A stretch of DNA of 64,000 nt from Flavivirga aquimarina (lineage in GTDB: Bacteria; Bacteroidota; Bacteroidia; Flavobacteriales; Flavobacteriaceae), in contig NZ_JAUOEK010000172.1 of assembly GCF_030540835.1 (NCBI RefSeq), forward strand, positions 1-64,000. The letters are read 5' to 3'. Each line of letters opens with the position of its first letter. Position 1 is the first letter of the stretch. The translations under genes and the position numbers were made by a program. The notes under the pieces were generated by a model that saw nothing but the letters and a program-made list of their open reading frames with translations, ran no database searches and was not told where the DNA came from. This document shows positions 18,501 to 28,400 of this stretch, piece after piece.

Positions 18501-20738
18501 AACACTTACACTACTGGTTACTGCAGTTCCAGCTCCAAAATCTTTCGTAATATCTGTGGTTGCAGTTGTGGCGCCATTATCATGACCCCACATCAAAAAG
18601 GTTTTATCTGCGAAAAAAGAATTTGTATTTGTACTGTTGTTAGTAGCAATATCTTTAATCCCAATAGTAATATCATCTGTTGTATTAATAGATTTCGATT
18701 GTTTTTGGTTTAATTCTGTAACATCATCTTGACCTATACCAGTAACGTTATAATTGAAACCTGCATTATCCGATTGATCCCAAATAACTCTTCCATCAGA
18801 ATCAACATAATCTTGCGATGTACCATTTGTGCCCAATGTGACTCCATATTTAATAGCTAAGTAAGACTCTATCTTGTCTCTTTCGGCATTTGTTATAGAA
18901 CCATCATATATAATAACTTCAGCCATACCACCATCCCATCTTTTTGCTGTATTTGATGGATGACCACCTATGTTCGCAATTGGACTTGTTGGTGCATATG
19001 TATTTGTGGCATCTGTTCCAATTGAAGAACCATTAATAAAGAGTTCGGAATTACTACCTGAATATACATCATAATTTGTAATATAGGTTATTCCGTCTGC
19101 TACGGTTGTCGTTGATATTTCTCCAGTATTCGTACCATCATACATTCTTCCTCTAAAAGTAGGGGTAGCATCTTCATATTCTATAATAATATTATCACCA
19201 CCGTTTAAATTTAATATTTGTTTTTGAACACCACTTTGTCCTTCAGCAACAGTAAATACGGTCATATCAGAATTAGTGGATATTGCAGAGGTTTGTAAAA
19301 GATCATCTCCATCAAAATCAATTACAGGATTAAAATTTAAAACGCCATCTGTATAGGTCGGTTTATTGGTTCCTGTAATTTGAGTAGCATCGTTGTTATT
19401 TATAGTATTGTCCAACCAATTTAATACAGGATCTGCATGTTCTGCACTATCACTAGCGAGTTCTTCCACACCAGAATCGGCTTTAAGCCATAACTCTAAA
19501 TTTGAAGTAACACCACCTGGACCTTCGGTTTGGGTTGGTGTGGTGAAAAAATCAATTATTTGTATATTGTGAGACATTGTACTACTGCTTCTATGACACC
19601 AATGTGCCGCTTGGGTTATTGAATTTAAATAATAGTTTCTCCAACCTTTACCATATTCATTATCGCTACCAGAAGATATTGAAGTACCAATAATCATAGA
19701 TTGATCTAAAGATGTTAGTCCAGCAGATGTAATATCAACGTTAGACTCATTATCGGCAGAACTTGTGTCTGTAAATCTGGTCACAGTTATTTCTGAATTT
19801 TCTAATACATGAACAAAGTGTTTACTTTTGTTGTTAGCAGCGGTACTTCTACCAGAATCATATGTCCAATCTACTGTTTGCGTATCTGCACCAGGAGCTA
19901 TTATTGGCCATTGACTATCAACATACTCTTTAGGGCTTCCAGATGTTGCTGTTTGCGCTTTAGATTGTGTAAAAATAATAGCATTGCTCCAGCTACTAAC
20001 AGATGTAGTTGATCCTGTTCCATCTGCGCCATCTTTAAGAGTAAGGGAACCAGTATTACTAATATTTCCTCCTGCAGTGGTATGATGAACAGTCCAATTG
20101 GATCCTGTAAATTCTACAATAGTTATATATACTCTAACATTATTTGAAGTACTTCCTTTTCTTATTTCTAAATTAGTAGTACTCGATAACCATGCAATAG
20201 CAGATCCAGAGTCAGATCCATCAGCCGAATTATCATTCATGATTCCCGTAATAAAAGGAATACATTTGTTCGCATCAACTACTCCAGATGCTGTAATGTC
20301 AGTGGCTACACCCGAAGTTGTTCCATTTAAATCAACAGCATATCTACCTCTAACAATAAATTCGTTTGCACCACCTGGAGCTCCAGTATATTCCCATATA
20401 GAGGTATTAAAACGCATATCGGAGTTTAGAGAACTACCTTCGCGATAATAAGTAAGAGTATTAATTCCTGTTAATACTCGTGCACCAGCCATATCATAAC
20501 CTTCTAAATCACCATTGTTAGAATTTGATCTTCCTGCGTGAGTTTTTCGGTTATTTGTTGGTAAAGCAAATGCACTAGTGGTAGAAGAAACTGCTGTAAA
20601 ACTAGTATTAGTACCACCAGTTTCATCAATATCATCTTGTATATGCTGCACATTGAAATCTTGAGCGATAACACTTGGACTAATACATATTAAAATCCAC
20701 AAGAGGGCGTGCTTTGAAAGTAAAGTAATTCTTTCCAT
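15549..20738 (-). CDS. Giant secreted LamG-domain protein with T9SS sorting domain
   Basis: This exported protein has 1729 residues and a signal peptide ending SVIAQ (about 1-25). The first 400 residues are beta-rich and of unrecognised family. A first LamG/jellyroll-like domain starts near residue 405 (LELWLKADSG) and ends with the IYDGSITNAERDKIESYLAIKYGV motif common in flavobacterial surface proteins. A second LamG domain covers about 830-1000 (ending VDEVRVWNVALSADQI). The C-terminal 600 residues, with SPVAVADYWIWKYSN and IGNPYPSAIDANAF, are strongly similar to the protein at 5334-10232 and end in a T9SS type A sorting domain (about 1655-1729). Cell-surface location is likely; substrate and function are unknown. 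The two proteins flank the carotenoid unit. Confidence 0.9.
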   Translation of the reverse strand: MERITLLSKHALLWILICISPSVIAQDFNVQHIQDDIDETGGTNTSFTAVSSTTSAFALPTNNRKTHAGRSNSNNGDLEGYDMAGARVLTGINTLTYYREGSSLNSDMRFNTSIWEYTGAPGGANEFIVRGRYAVDLNGTTSGVATDITASGVVDANKCIPFITGIMNDNSADGSDSGSAIAWLSSTTNLEIRKGSTSNNVRVYITIVEFTGSNWTVHHTTAGGNISNTGSLTLKDGADGTGSTTSVSSWSNAIIFTQSKAQTATSGSPKEYVDSQWPIIAPGADTQTVDWTYDSGRSTAANNKSKHFVHVLENSEITVTRFTDTSSADNESNVDITSAGLTSLDQSMIIGTSISSGSDNEYGKGWRNYYLNSITQAAHWCHRSSSTMSHNIQIIDFFTTPTQTEGPGGVTSNLELWLKADSGVEELASDSAEHADPVLNWLDNTINNNDATQITGTNKPTYTDGVLNFNPVIDFDGDDLLQTSAISTNSDMTVFTVAEGQSGVQKQILNLNGGDNIIIEYEDATPTFRGRMYDGTNTGEISTTTVADGITYITNYDVYSGSNSELFINGSSIGTDATNTYAPTSPIANIGGHPSNTAKRWDGGMAEVIIYDGSITNAERDKIESYLAIKYGVTLGTNGTSQDYVDSDGRVIWDQSDNAGFNYNVTGIGQDDVTELNQKQSKSINTTDDITIGIKDIATNNSTNTNSFFADKTFLMWGHDNGATTATTDITKDFGAGTAVTSSVSVTPIIRKWKMVVTDSVPTIKLSIPESMVSATNVSGEEYVMIVADDASFTTNVTSATMEDVGTELEVDFYFEGTKYVTFGSTPEIAIGSRSAHFDNYLTTDSYLDAGDVNDLDNTDYTISAWVKRDVGENKFDIVSKRNYFHEGAGSPPETYTHGYAFRINTSSQFRMVWRDPNDSSNNVMQTSATIPENEWHHIAATYDSGTNMTSLYIDGYLEDSDDTLDPMETPSDAHFLIGAAHHIKRQQKMRGSVDEVRVWNVALSADQIRYIMNQEIENNSSFADGVVLPTSTTKNEIEPIPWNNLIAYYPMSTLVFGSIKDESNSGNDASMINYNDLDNQTAPLPYKTTGDGAWDSSTTWENGDVQYLPGVDSYLDALETIDYNIVQIDHNITMDNSNTALIPASRNGNRTVLGLIVNSGGDLQIDGDTASNTGFGLTVSHYLKLDGTIDLEGESQLIQTTDSDFDATSTGTLERDQQGNANTYLYNYWSSPVAPTSNASYTLPNIFNGLDFLTSGYDGTASPVAVADYWIWKYSNRPTDDYSQWQHVRSTGSLLPGEGFTMKGPGTLTINQNYELLGQPNNGDITLTLNDDNDYLIGNPYPSAIDANAFILDHISVNNGGNYSSTTENIINGALYFWDHFANNTHYLSGYEGGYATYTLMGGAVAISNDTRINTSNAVGTKLPERYIPVGQGFFVSAVLDSDLIGDPNDPGIALPVNGGTITFRNSHRVFQKEIVSGSNTGSLFLKSNTKGKSATTHKKVDTRQKIKLMFDSPGGYHRQLLVGTDENASKGFDVGYDAPLIEDNEEDIFWTHLGCGFVIQAVNNFDNDQTLPLGLKINEDGLATIKIDTLENIASNKEIYLHDKELNIYHDLKANNYEVYLNTDTNTDRFEITFQSSQSLLEVDDVEETNLQVYFSNEKQSIIIHNPGFKTLKSIHVYNILGQSVFNFNENTSKNYLEYNTEHIKPGAYIVKTTTENGILSKKVIIK

Positions 20739-21061
20739 AAGTGGTTAGATTTTTAGTTGGGGACTAATTGTATTGTAGCAAACGTATGACAAAAATCCGT
20801 AAAACGCAAATAAAGACGACAAAATGCATATTATTTTACTTACTTTTAAGCGTGATTATTAATTAAAAACATTGTTAATATTCTGATAATAAGACTATTA
20901 GTTAATCAGTAGGAAATATTTTATTCTATTTAGGAAAAAGAAACAAATATTAAGTGTAAATTTATGACGAGGGATTTAAGTTTTATCTTAAAGTTGTGTC
21001 AATTAACTTTAAGTGTAAATGTTTTGTATATATAGATTACTAACCATAAATCCCTTGTAAA
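20739..21061. other. Divergent promoter region of the LamG and sulfatase genes
   Basis: These 323 AT-rich bases contain a good minus-strand promoter (20779-20809). For the plus-strand sulfatase gene I see no perfect TAnnTTTG box; the closest string is TGTTTTGTATA near 21020. Nothing else is recognised. Confidence 0.5.
20779..20809 (-). promoter_or_regulatory. Promoter of the 15549-20738 gene
   Basis: On the minus strand TTG (20809-20807) is followed after 20 bases by TACGTTTG (20786-20779). This fits the Bacteroidota consensus TTG-N19-TAnnTTTG apart from one extra spacer base. It lies about 40 bases upstream of the start codon. Confidence 0.6.
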
Positions 21062-24000
21062 ATGAAAGACAAAATTATCTTTTTTTGTATGCTCATAGCC
21101 GTGAGCAGTTTATCGTATTCCCAAACCCCAAACATCGTAGTAATAATTGCAGACGATATGGGCTGGTCTCAAGTTAGTACCGGACTAACCAACCTTAATA
21201 ATCCTAGTGATTTTTATGAAACCCCTACCTTAGAGACTTTAGCCAGTCAAGGTATTGCTTTTCCTTATGCCTATGTTAATGGTGCTAATTGTGCGCCAAC
21301 CAGAGCAGCATTGTTAAGTGGGCAATATGCCTCACGACCCACCAATAACATTTTTAATGTTTATGATTTAAACAGAGGAAATACGAGTTCCAATTCTACA
21401 TTAATTGGACCCGATATGGGTTTAGCGTCTAATAACAATATAGACGAAATACCATCAAGCGCTATAACCATAGCAGAAACAATGAAAACAGCAGGCTATA
21501 CAACAGCACATCTAGGTAAGTTTCATGTAGGAGAAAATGAAGCTTCTAATACGTCTAATAATGCACCTACCGATCAAGGTTTTGATTATAATTATGGAGG
21601 TGGTACGTCTGGAGCACCAGGAAGTTATTTTGCATCAAGTAGTGCGCCTTATACCTTTAGTAGTAATATAGGATCTGAATTAGATGTCTATGCAAGTCCT
21701 TACACGGCAGCAGAATCTTTAATGCTTGCAGGAGACAACTCGCTAGAAGGAACTCCTAAACACGTAACCGATGCTATGGCAGATGCAGCCATTGATTTTA
21801 TGGAAGCAGAAAAGAGCAATCCATTTTTTATGCATTTTAGTAATTATGCCATTCATGGACCATTTAATCAGGCAAACGCCAGACCAGATTTATATGCTAA
21901 ATACGATACTAAAACGCCTAGTCAAATGGGGCACAATAGTAAAGGACAAGCTGCTATTGCAGAAGGTATGGACCAAACTATAGGAAGGTTAATAGACTAT
22001 TTAAAAACAACAGCAGATCCAAGAAATCCTGGTAACATGTTATCAGAAAACACCTTAGTATATTTTATTTCAGATAACGGGGGGGCAATAAGTAGTGATG
22101 ATGCTGGCCCATTACGCGGTATGAAAGGAGAATATTATGAAGGCGGTATTAGATCGGTAACCATAGCATGGTCTGAAGCACCATGGTTAGCAAATAAAGG
22201 AACCATTAATACAACACCAATAATAGCGTTTGATTTATACCCTACTTTAGTAGAGATGGGAGGAGGTACGCTTCCAGGAGGTGGCTATGAGATTGATGGA
22301 GCCAGTCAATGGCAAATGTTAACAAATGGAACTAGCATGACCCGAGAATCAATCTACTGGCACTTTCCCGGATACCTTATAGATTCGAACCGAGACCAAA
22401 GACCAGTATCAATAATAAGAAAAGGCGATTATAAATTAATTTATAATTATGAAACAGTATCGTATGAGTTATACGATCTTATAAACGATATTAGTGAAGC
22501 TACAAACCTATTGTCTGGTAGTCCAGACCAAGCTACGTTGGTAATCGCTAATGATATGAGCACCGATTTACAAAATCATTTAATTGCTGTTTCGGCACCA
22601 TTACCTACATATAGAAGTGATGGTACAACAGTTGCATTGCCATATATAATAAGTACTAGCGGAGGGACACCTAATTCAACAGATGGCTGTCAAGCTATAA
22701 GCGGATACAATGCTTATTGGGATTTTGATATCGCTAGTGATGCTAATGATGCTTCCGGTAACGGAAATGATCCAAACCCTATTAATGGAACATTAACTTA
22801 TGATACAGTAGACTTTAAAGAAGGTGATCAATCCGTTGTTTTTGACGGAACTGTAGATGTTAATTATAGCTCTGCTACTTTTATGTCTCTTGCAACATCT
22901 GCCAGAACAGTTTCTGCTTGGATAAAGCCAACGAATTTAAATGGTATTCAGGAAGTTTTTGATGAAGGAGGTAACACTGTTGGTATAGCGATTCGATTAA
23001 ATGGTTCAAATTTAGAGTCCATAGTCAGGAGTTCACTAACCGTTGCAGATAGTATAACAGCAGCATTTCCAAATGATGGAGATTGGCATCATATCGGTCT
23101 TGTTTATGATGGCACTAATACGAGTCACAAGTTATTTATAGATGGCGTAGAAGTAGCATCCAGTAATGCAGCACCTAGTTCTATTACGTCTCATAACACA
23201 ACCGGAGGCGGTATTGGAGGTGTTATAGGCAGTTGGGATAGTTTTACGAATGCAGCCGATAGTTATTTTACAGGAAAAATGGATGCTTTTGCAGTGTACG
23301 ATTCAGTATTGAGTGATACTCAAATAAACGATGCTGCATGTGTGGCATTAACAAATTCAACAGCAGGGTGTCAACCAACAAGTGGTTTTGAAGCACTTTG
23401 GGATTTTGATATTGTAAGTAATGCCGATGATGCTTCTGGAAATGGACATGATCCAAATCCTATGAATGGGACACTAACTTATGATTTAGTCGATTTCATG
23501 GAAGGCGATCAATCTGCAGTTTTTGATGGTACAGTAGATATACAATACAGTTCAGGAGCTTTTTTAACAGCTGCATTAACAACTAGAAGTTATGCGGTTT
23601 GGATTAAACCAACTGCATTGTCCGGTTTTCAGGAAGTTATGGATGAAGGAGGAGGAAATCAAGGCCTAGCTTTACGATTAAACGGAAGTAATTTGGAAGC
23701 TATTATTAGAAGTGGTACAACTAATTTTACACAAATAACCGCAGCCTTTCCAAGTGACGGTGCATGGCATCATGTGGCTTTTGTTTATGATGGTGGCATT
23801 ACCAGTCTTAAATTGTATATAGATGGTGTTGAAGTAGCATCAGATAATAGCGCTTTGAGTTCAATTGCTTCACATACAGGAATAGGAGGTATTGGAGGTG
23901 TTATTGGAGGTAAAGATGCTTTTGGAAATGCTTTAGATAGTTATTTTATAGGTAAAATGGATGGTTACGCAGTATATGATGCAGCTTTAACATTAGCTCA

Positions 24001-25237
24001 GGTTCAAGAAACAGCATGCATAAGTCAACAAGTAGTAGCTAATGCGGGACCAGATGTAACAATTTGCGAAGGAGATACAACTACTTTAACAGCAAGTGGA
24101 GGAACTACCTATTTGTGGAGTACAGGAGCCACAACAGCTAGTATTAATGTGAGTCCTGTTACCACTACAACGTACACCGTAACAGTTTCAGATGGAGTTA
24201 CTTCTGATAACGATGATGTGATTGTAACAGTCAATCCAGTACCTACAGCAGATGCCGGAGCAGATGTAACAATAAACCAAGGTGATTCGACCACGTTAAC
24301 GGCAACAGGAGGTGGTACTTATTTATGGAGTACAGGAGAAACTACTGCGAGTATAGTAGTGAGCCCAACAGCAACGACAACTTATACAGTAACTGTTACA
24401 CAAAATGGTTGTAGCTCTAATGATGATGTTATTGTAACTGTAAATCCAGTAGCATGTACGTATTCTGTGATAAATACTGAAGGTTTTGAATCTGGTTGGG
24501 GAATTTGGAATGATGGAGGTTCAGATTCATTTAGAGACTCAAACGCGATTTACGCCACTACCGGAAGTTACAGTATGCGCCTTAGAGATAATACTTCAAC
24601 ATCGGTTGGAACTACAGATAATTTAGATTTAACAACTTACGAAGAAATTACAATCGATTTTGGTTATTATTGTAGAAGTATGGATAATAGTAATGAAGAT
24701 TTTTGGTTGCAAATATCTACTGATGGTGGAGGTAGCTTTACAACTGTTGAAGAATGGAATAGAGATGATGAGTTTGTAAACAATCAATTTTATACAGATC
24801 AAGTTATAATTTCCGGTCCCTTTACTACTAATACACAGTTGAGGTTTAGAGCTGATGCTTCAGGAAATTCAGACTGGGTATATATTGACGATATTGTTAT
24901 TAGTGGATGTAGCAGCTCAGGCGGATCTTCAAAATCGATTTCTAAAAACCCAAAAACAGAAATTGCTGCTAAGGTGGAAGATTTTGATACAACAGAAACC
25001 GCCGCTCCTATATTATATCCTAATCCTTTTAGAGAGCGATTAATTATTAAGATTCAGGAAACATATAATCGATCTAATATAAAAATATTCAATATACTTG
25101 GTCAAATGATCATTGAAAGGAGTTATTTTGGAGATACATTGATTGAGATGCCAACTTCGAATTTGGATAGTGGGCAGTATTTAATTAATATAAATATTGA
25201 TGGGAAAACCGTTCAGAAACGGGTAGTGAAAGATTAG
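21062..25237 (+). CDS. Secreted S1-type sulfatase with LamG, Ig/PKD-like and T9SS domains
   Basis: This exported protein has 1391 residues and a signal peptide ending SLSYSQ (about 1-21). The sulfatase domain (about 24-520) begins PNIVVIIADDMGW with the metal-binding aspartates. It carries the formylglycine motif C77-A-P-T-R81 followed by AALLSG, so it needs maturation of C77 by an anaerobic or FGE-type enzyme not encoded nearby. Two LamG domains follow (about 545-760 and 770-980), then two Ig/PKD-like repeats (about 990-1135, each with TTYLWSTG or GTYLWSTG), a MAM-like segment, and a T9SS sorting domain (about 1315-1391). It probably desulfates a marine sulfated polysaccharide at or outside the cell surface. 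It is a tandem paralogue of the next gene. The substrate is not predictable from what I can see. Confidence 0.92.
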   Translation: MKDKIIFFCMLIAVSSLSYSQTPNIVVIIADDMGWSQVSTGLTNLNNPSDFYETPTLETLASQGIAFPYAYVNGANCAPTRAALLSGQYASRPTNNIFNVYDLNRGNTSSNSTLIGPDMGLASNNNIDEIPSSAITIAETMKTAGYTTAHLGKFHVGENEASNTSNNAPTDQGFDYNYGGGTSGAPGSYFASSSAPYTFSSNIGSELDVYASPYTAAESLMLAGDNSLEGTPKHVTDAMADAAIDFMEAEKSNPFFMHFSNYAIHGPFNQANARPDLYAKYDTKTPSQMGHNSKGQAAIAEGMDQTIGRLIDYLKTTADPRNPGNMLSENTLVYFISDNGGAISSDDAGPLRGMKGEYYEGGIRSVTIAWSEAPWLANKGTINTTPIIAFDLYPTLVEMGGGTLPGGGYEIDGASQWQMLTNGTSMTRESIYWHFPGYLIDSNRDQRPVSIIRKGDYKLIYNYETVSYELYDLINDISEATNLLSGSPDQATLVIANDMSTDLQNHLIAVSAPLPTYRSDGTTVALPYIISTSGGTPNSTDGCQAISGYNAYWDFDIASDANDASGNGNDPNPINGTLTYDTVDFKEGDQSVVFDGTVDVNYSSATFMSLATSARTVSAWIKPTNLNGIQEVFDEGGNTVGIAIRLNGSNLESIVRSSLTVADSITAAFPNDGDWHHIGLVYDGTNTSHKLFIDGVEVASSNAAPSSITSHNTTGGGIGGVIGSWDSFTNAADSYFTGKMDAFAVYDSVLSDTQINDAACVALTNSTAGCQPTSGFEALWDFDIVSNADDASGNGHDPNPMNGTLTYDLVDFMEGDQSAVFDGTVDIQYSSGAFLTAALTTRSYAVWIKPTALSGFQEVMDEGGGNQGLALRLNGSNLEAIIRSGTTNFTQITAAFPSDGAWHHVAFVYDGGITSLKLYIDGVEVASDNSALSSIASHTGIGGIGGVIGGKDAFGNALDSYFIGKMDGYAVYDAALTLAQVQETACISQQVVANAGPDVTICEGDTTTLTASGGTTYLWSTGATTASINVSPVTTTTYTVTVSDGVTSDNDDVIVTVNPVPTADAGADVTINQGDSTTLTATGGGTYLWSTGETTASIVVSPTATTTYTVTVTQNGCSSNDDVIVTVNPVACTYSVINTEGFESGWGIWNDGGSDSFRDSNAIYATTGSYSMRLRDNTSTSVGTTDNLDLTTYEEITIDFGYYCRSMDNSNEDFWLQISTDGGGSFTTVEEWNRDDEFVNNQFYTDQVIISGPFTTNTQLRFRADASGNSDWVYIDDIVISGCSSSGGSSKSISKNPKTEIAAKVEDFDTTETAAPILYPNPFRERLIIKIQETYNRSNIKIFNILGQMIIERSYFGDTLIEMPTSNLDSGQYLININIDGKTVQKRVVKD

Positions 25238-25271
25238 AAATAGATTAAAAAATTATAACGTTATTATATTT

Positions 25272-25302
25272 AAAAGAGAAGGATTTATTCTTCTCTTTTT
25301 TT
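25272..25302 (+). terminator. Rho-independent terminator after the first sulfatase
   Basis: AAAAGAGAAG (25272-25281) and CTTCTCTTTT (25290-25299) form a 10-bp stem with loop GATTTATT, followed by a T-rich run. It lies 35 bases after the stop codon, so the two sulfatases are separate transcription units. Confidence 0.8.
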
Positions 25303-25366
25303 GTTTTTTATTAATCTATTTCCTACCTAAAAAAGATGTATTTAAATAAAAAATCGATGAAATGTA

Positions 25367-25396
25367 TTGTTTTTTCGTTCAAATGATATATTTTTG
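25367..25396 (+). promoter_or_regulatory. Bacteroidota promoter of the second sulfatase
   Basis: TTG (25367-25369), a 19-base spacer and TATTTTTG (25389-25396) match the consensus TTG-N19-TAnnTTTG exactly. The start codon at 25426 is 29 bases downstream, giving a short leader. Confidence 0.75.
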
Positions 25397-25425
25397 TAAG
25401 ACTTTAATTGCTAAAATCCAAATCT

Positions 25426-28400
25426 ATGAACACCAATACTCTCTGGACATTGCTATTATTTACAATAGTGGTTACAAAAATGTATACGCAATCTCCAAAC
25501 GTTATTGTTATTATAGCCGACGACATGGGATGGTCTCAAGTTAGTACTGGATTAACGAACCTTAACAACCCAAGTGACTTTTTCGAAACACCTAATTTAG
25601 AGACATTAGCAAGCGGAGGTATAAGTTTTCCTTACGGTTATGTTAATGGTTCTAACTGTGCACCAACCAGAGCAGCTCTTTTAAGTGGGCAGTATGCCTC
25701 ACGAGCAACAAATAATATATTTGCTGTAGATAACCTAAACAGAGGTGGCAATTCAACCTTACTAGTAGGTCCAGATAACGGATTACCTAGCGGTGTAGAC
25801 GAACTCCCTAAAGAAGCTATTACACTTGCAGAAACTATGAAGACTGCCGGTTATGCAACGGTTCATTTAGGAAAGTATCATGTAGGAGAGAATGAAGCCA
25901 CAGATGTTTCGGATAATGCTGCAACCGACCAAGGATTTGATGTAAACTATGGAGGAGGAACAAAAGGAAACCCGGGGGATTATTTTGCTTCAAACAGTGG
26001 AGTACCATATACATTTGGAAGTAATATAGGCCCCGAATTAGATGCTTATGCCGAACCTTATACAACAGCAGAATCAAATATGTTAGCGGGAGATACCTCT
26101 TTAACCGGGACAGCAAAACATGTTACTGATGCTTTAGCAGATGCTGCGATGGATTTTATAGATACAAACATAAACAGTCCATTTTTTATGCATTTTAGCA
26201 ATTTTGCGATACATGGGCCATTTAACCCGAGTGATGCAAGACCAGATTTAAGAGCAAAATATGAAGCTAAAGCAATAAGTGATCCCAGTTCAATGGGACA
26301 TGACAGAAAACCGGGGCAAGCGGCTTTGGCTGAGGGAATGGATCAAACAATAGGAAGATTAATAAATTATTTAAAAACGACAGCAGATCCGAGAAACCCA
26401 GGTAATATGTTATCTGAAAATACTTTAGTGTATTTTATATCAGATAATGGAGGCGCCGTCCACAGTGATGATGCCGGACCATTAAGAGGGATGAAAGGCG
26501 AGTGGTACGAAGGAGGCATTAGATCTGTTAGTATAGTATGGTCTGAAGCTCCTTGGTTGGTAAATAAAGGAACAGTTAATACAACACCTATAGTTGGATT
26601 TGATATTTATCCAACATGTGTTGAAGTAGCTGGAGGCACTTTACCGGGAGGAGGCTATGATATTGATGGTGTAAGTCATTGGCAAATGTTAACTAATGGA
26701 ACCGCTCTGAGTAGAGATGCATTATATTGGCATTACCCGGGATATCTTATAGATTCAAATCGAGATGCGAGACCGGTTTCAATTATTAGAAAAGGAGATT
26801 ATAAGTTGATCTATAATTATGAAACAACGTCTTACGAACTATATGATTTAATAAACGATATAAGTGAAGCTACTAATTTATTAGCAGGTAGTCCTGATTT
26901 AGCGATATTAACTATAGGTAATGATATGAGTACCGATTTGCAAAATCATTTAATAAATATATCGGCTCCTTTACCAACTTATAGAAGTAATGGAGAGACG
27001 GTAGACTTGCCATATATTATAAGTACAAGTGGAGCAGGGCCAAACTCAACAGATGGTTGCCAAGCAGTAAGTGGTTATGAAGCTTATTGGGATTTCGATT
27101 CCGCAAGTGATGCTAATGATGCATCAGGTAATGGACATGATCCTAACCCTGTGAATGGGACACTAACTTATGATTCTGTAGATTTTAAGGAAGGAGATCA
27201 ATCTGTAGTATTCGATGGAACAGTAGATATTAACTATAGCAGTGCTACATTTATGTCGCAGACAACATCTGCAAGAACAGTTTCAGCATGGATTAAACCA
27301 ACAAGTTTAACAGGCGTTCAGGAAATATTTGATGAAGGAGGGAATACCATAGGCATAGCCATGAGGCTTAATGGTTCAAATTTAGAATCCATTATAAGAG
27401 AAACTGTTTCAGTTTCTGATGTATTAAGTGCCAGTTTTCCATCAGATGGTGATTGGCATCATGTGGCTTTAGTATATGATGGTGGCAATACAAGTCATAA
27501 ATTATATATAGATGGTGTTGAGGTAGCTACAAGTAGTTCCGCACCGGCTTCAATAGGCTCACACAATACAACAGGAGGAGGTATAGGAGGCGTGATAGGT
27601 AGTTGGGATAGTTTTGTTGTTTCGGCTGATAGTTATTTTACAGGTAAAATGGATGCGTTTTCTGTTTATAATGCGGCTCTCTCTGCTTCACAAATAGAAG
27701 AAGCTTCATGCTTAGTTGTTGCCAATTCTACAGCAGGATGTCAACCTACAGCAGGATACGAAGCTTTTTGGGATTTTGATTTTGCGAGTGATGCTGATGA
27801 TGCATCAGGAAATGATCATAACCCTACTTTAGCACCTACAGGAGCTATTACTTACGATGATGTAGATTTTAAAGAAGGAGATCGATCAGTAATTTTTGAT
27901 GGTACAGAAGCTATTCAATATGCAACAAATTCTACATCACCAGATAGTTTTCTAAATTTAATAACCAATTCGAGAAGTATTATGGTATGGATTAAGCCAT
28001 CTTCTTTAACGGGGATTCAGAATATATTTGATGAAGGCGGTCAAAATAGAGGTATTGCCATAAGGCTTAACAATGCTAATTTGGAAGCTATAGTAAGAGA
28101 AACTTCTAGCGTAGCAGACCAAATTAGTGCTTCATTTCCTAATGATGGTGATTGGCACCATATTGCATTTATTTATAATCAAACGAGTACCACTCAAAAA
28201 TTATATATAGATGGTGCTGAGGTCGCTACAAGTAGTAGTACTCCGGCATCACTAATAAGCCATTATAGTTATGGCGGAATTGGTGGTAAATTAAGTGGTA
28301 ATGATAGTTTTCAAAACGCTTCCGATACCTATTTTACAGGAAAGATGGATGCTTTTGCAGTATACGATGATTATGTTTTAACACCAACTGAGATTCAAAA

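Noticed and set aside
20098-20448. Plus-strand open frame of 116 codons
   Set aside because: It lies antisense within the giant LamG gene, whose domains are continuous across it.
25835-26116. Minus-strand open frame of 93 codons
   Set aside because: It is antisense to the sulfatase domain of the second sulfatase, which is intact.
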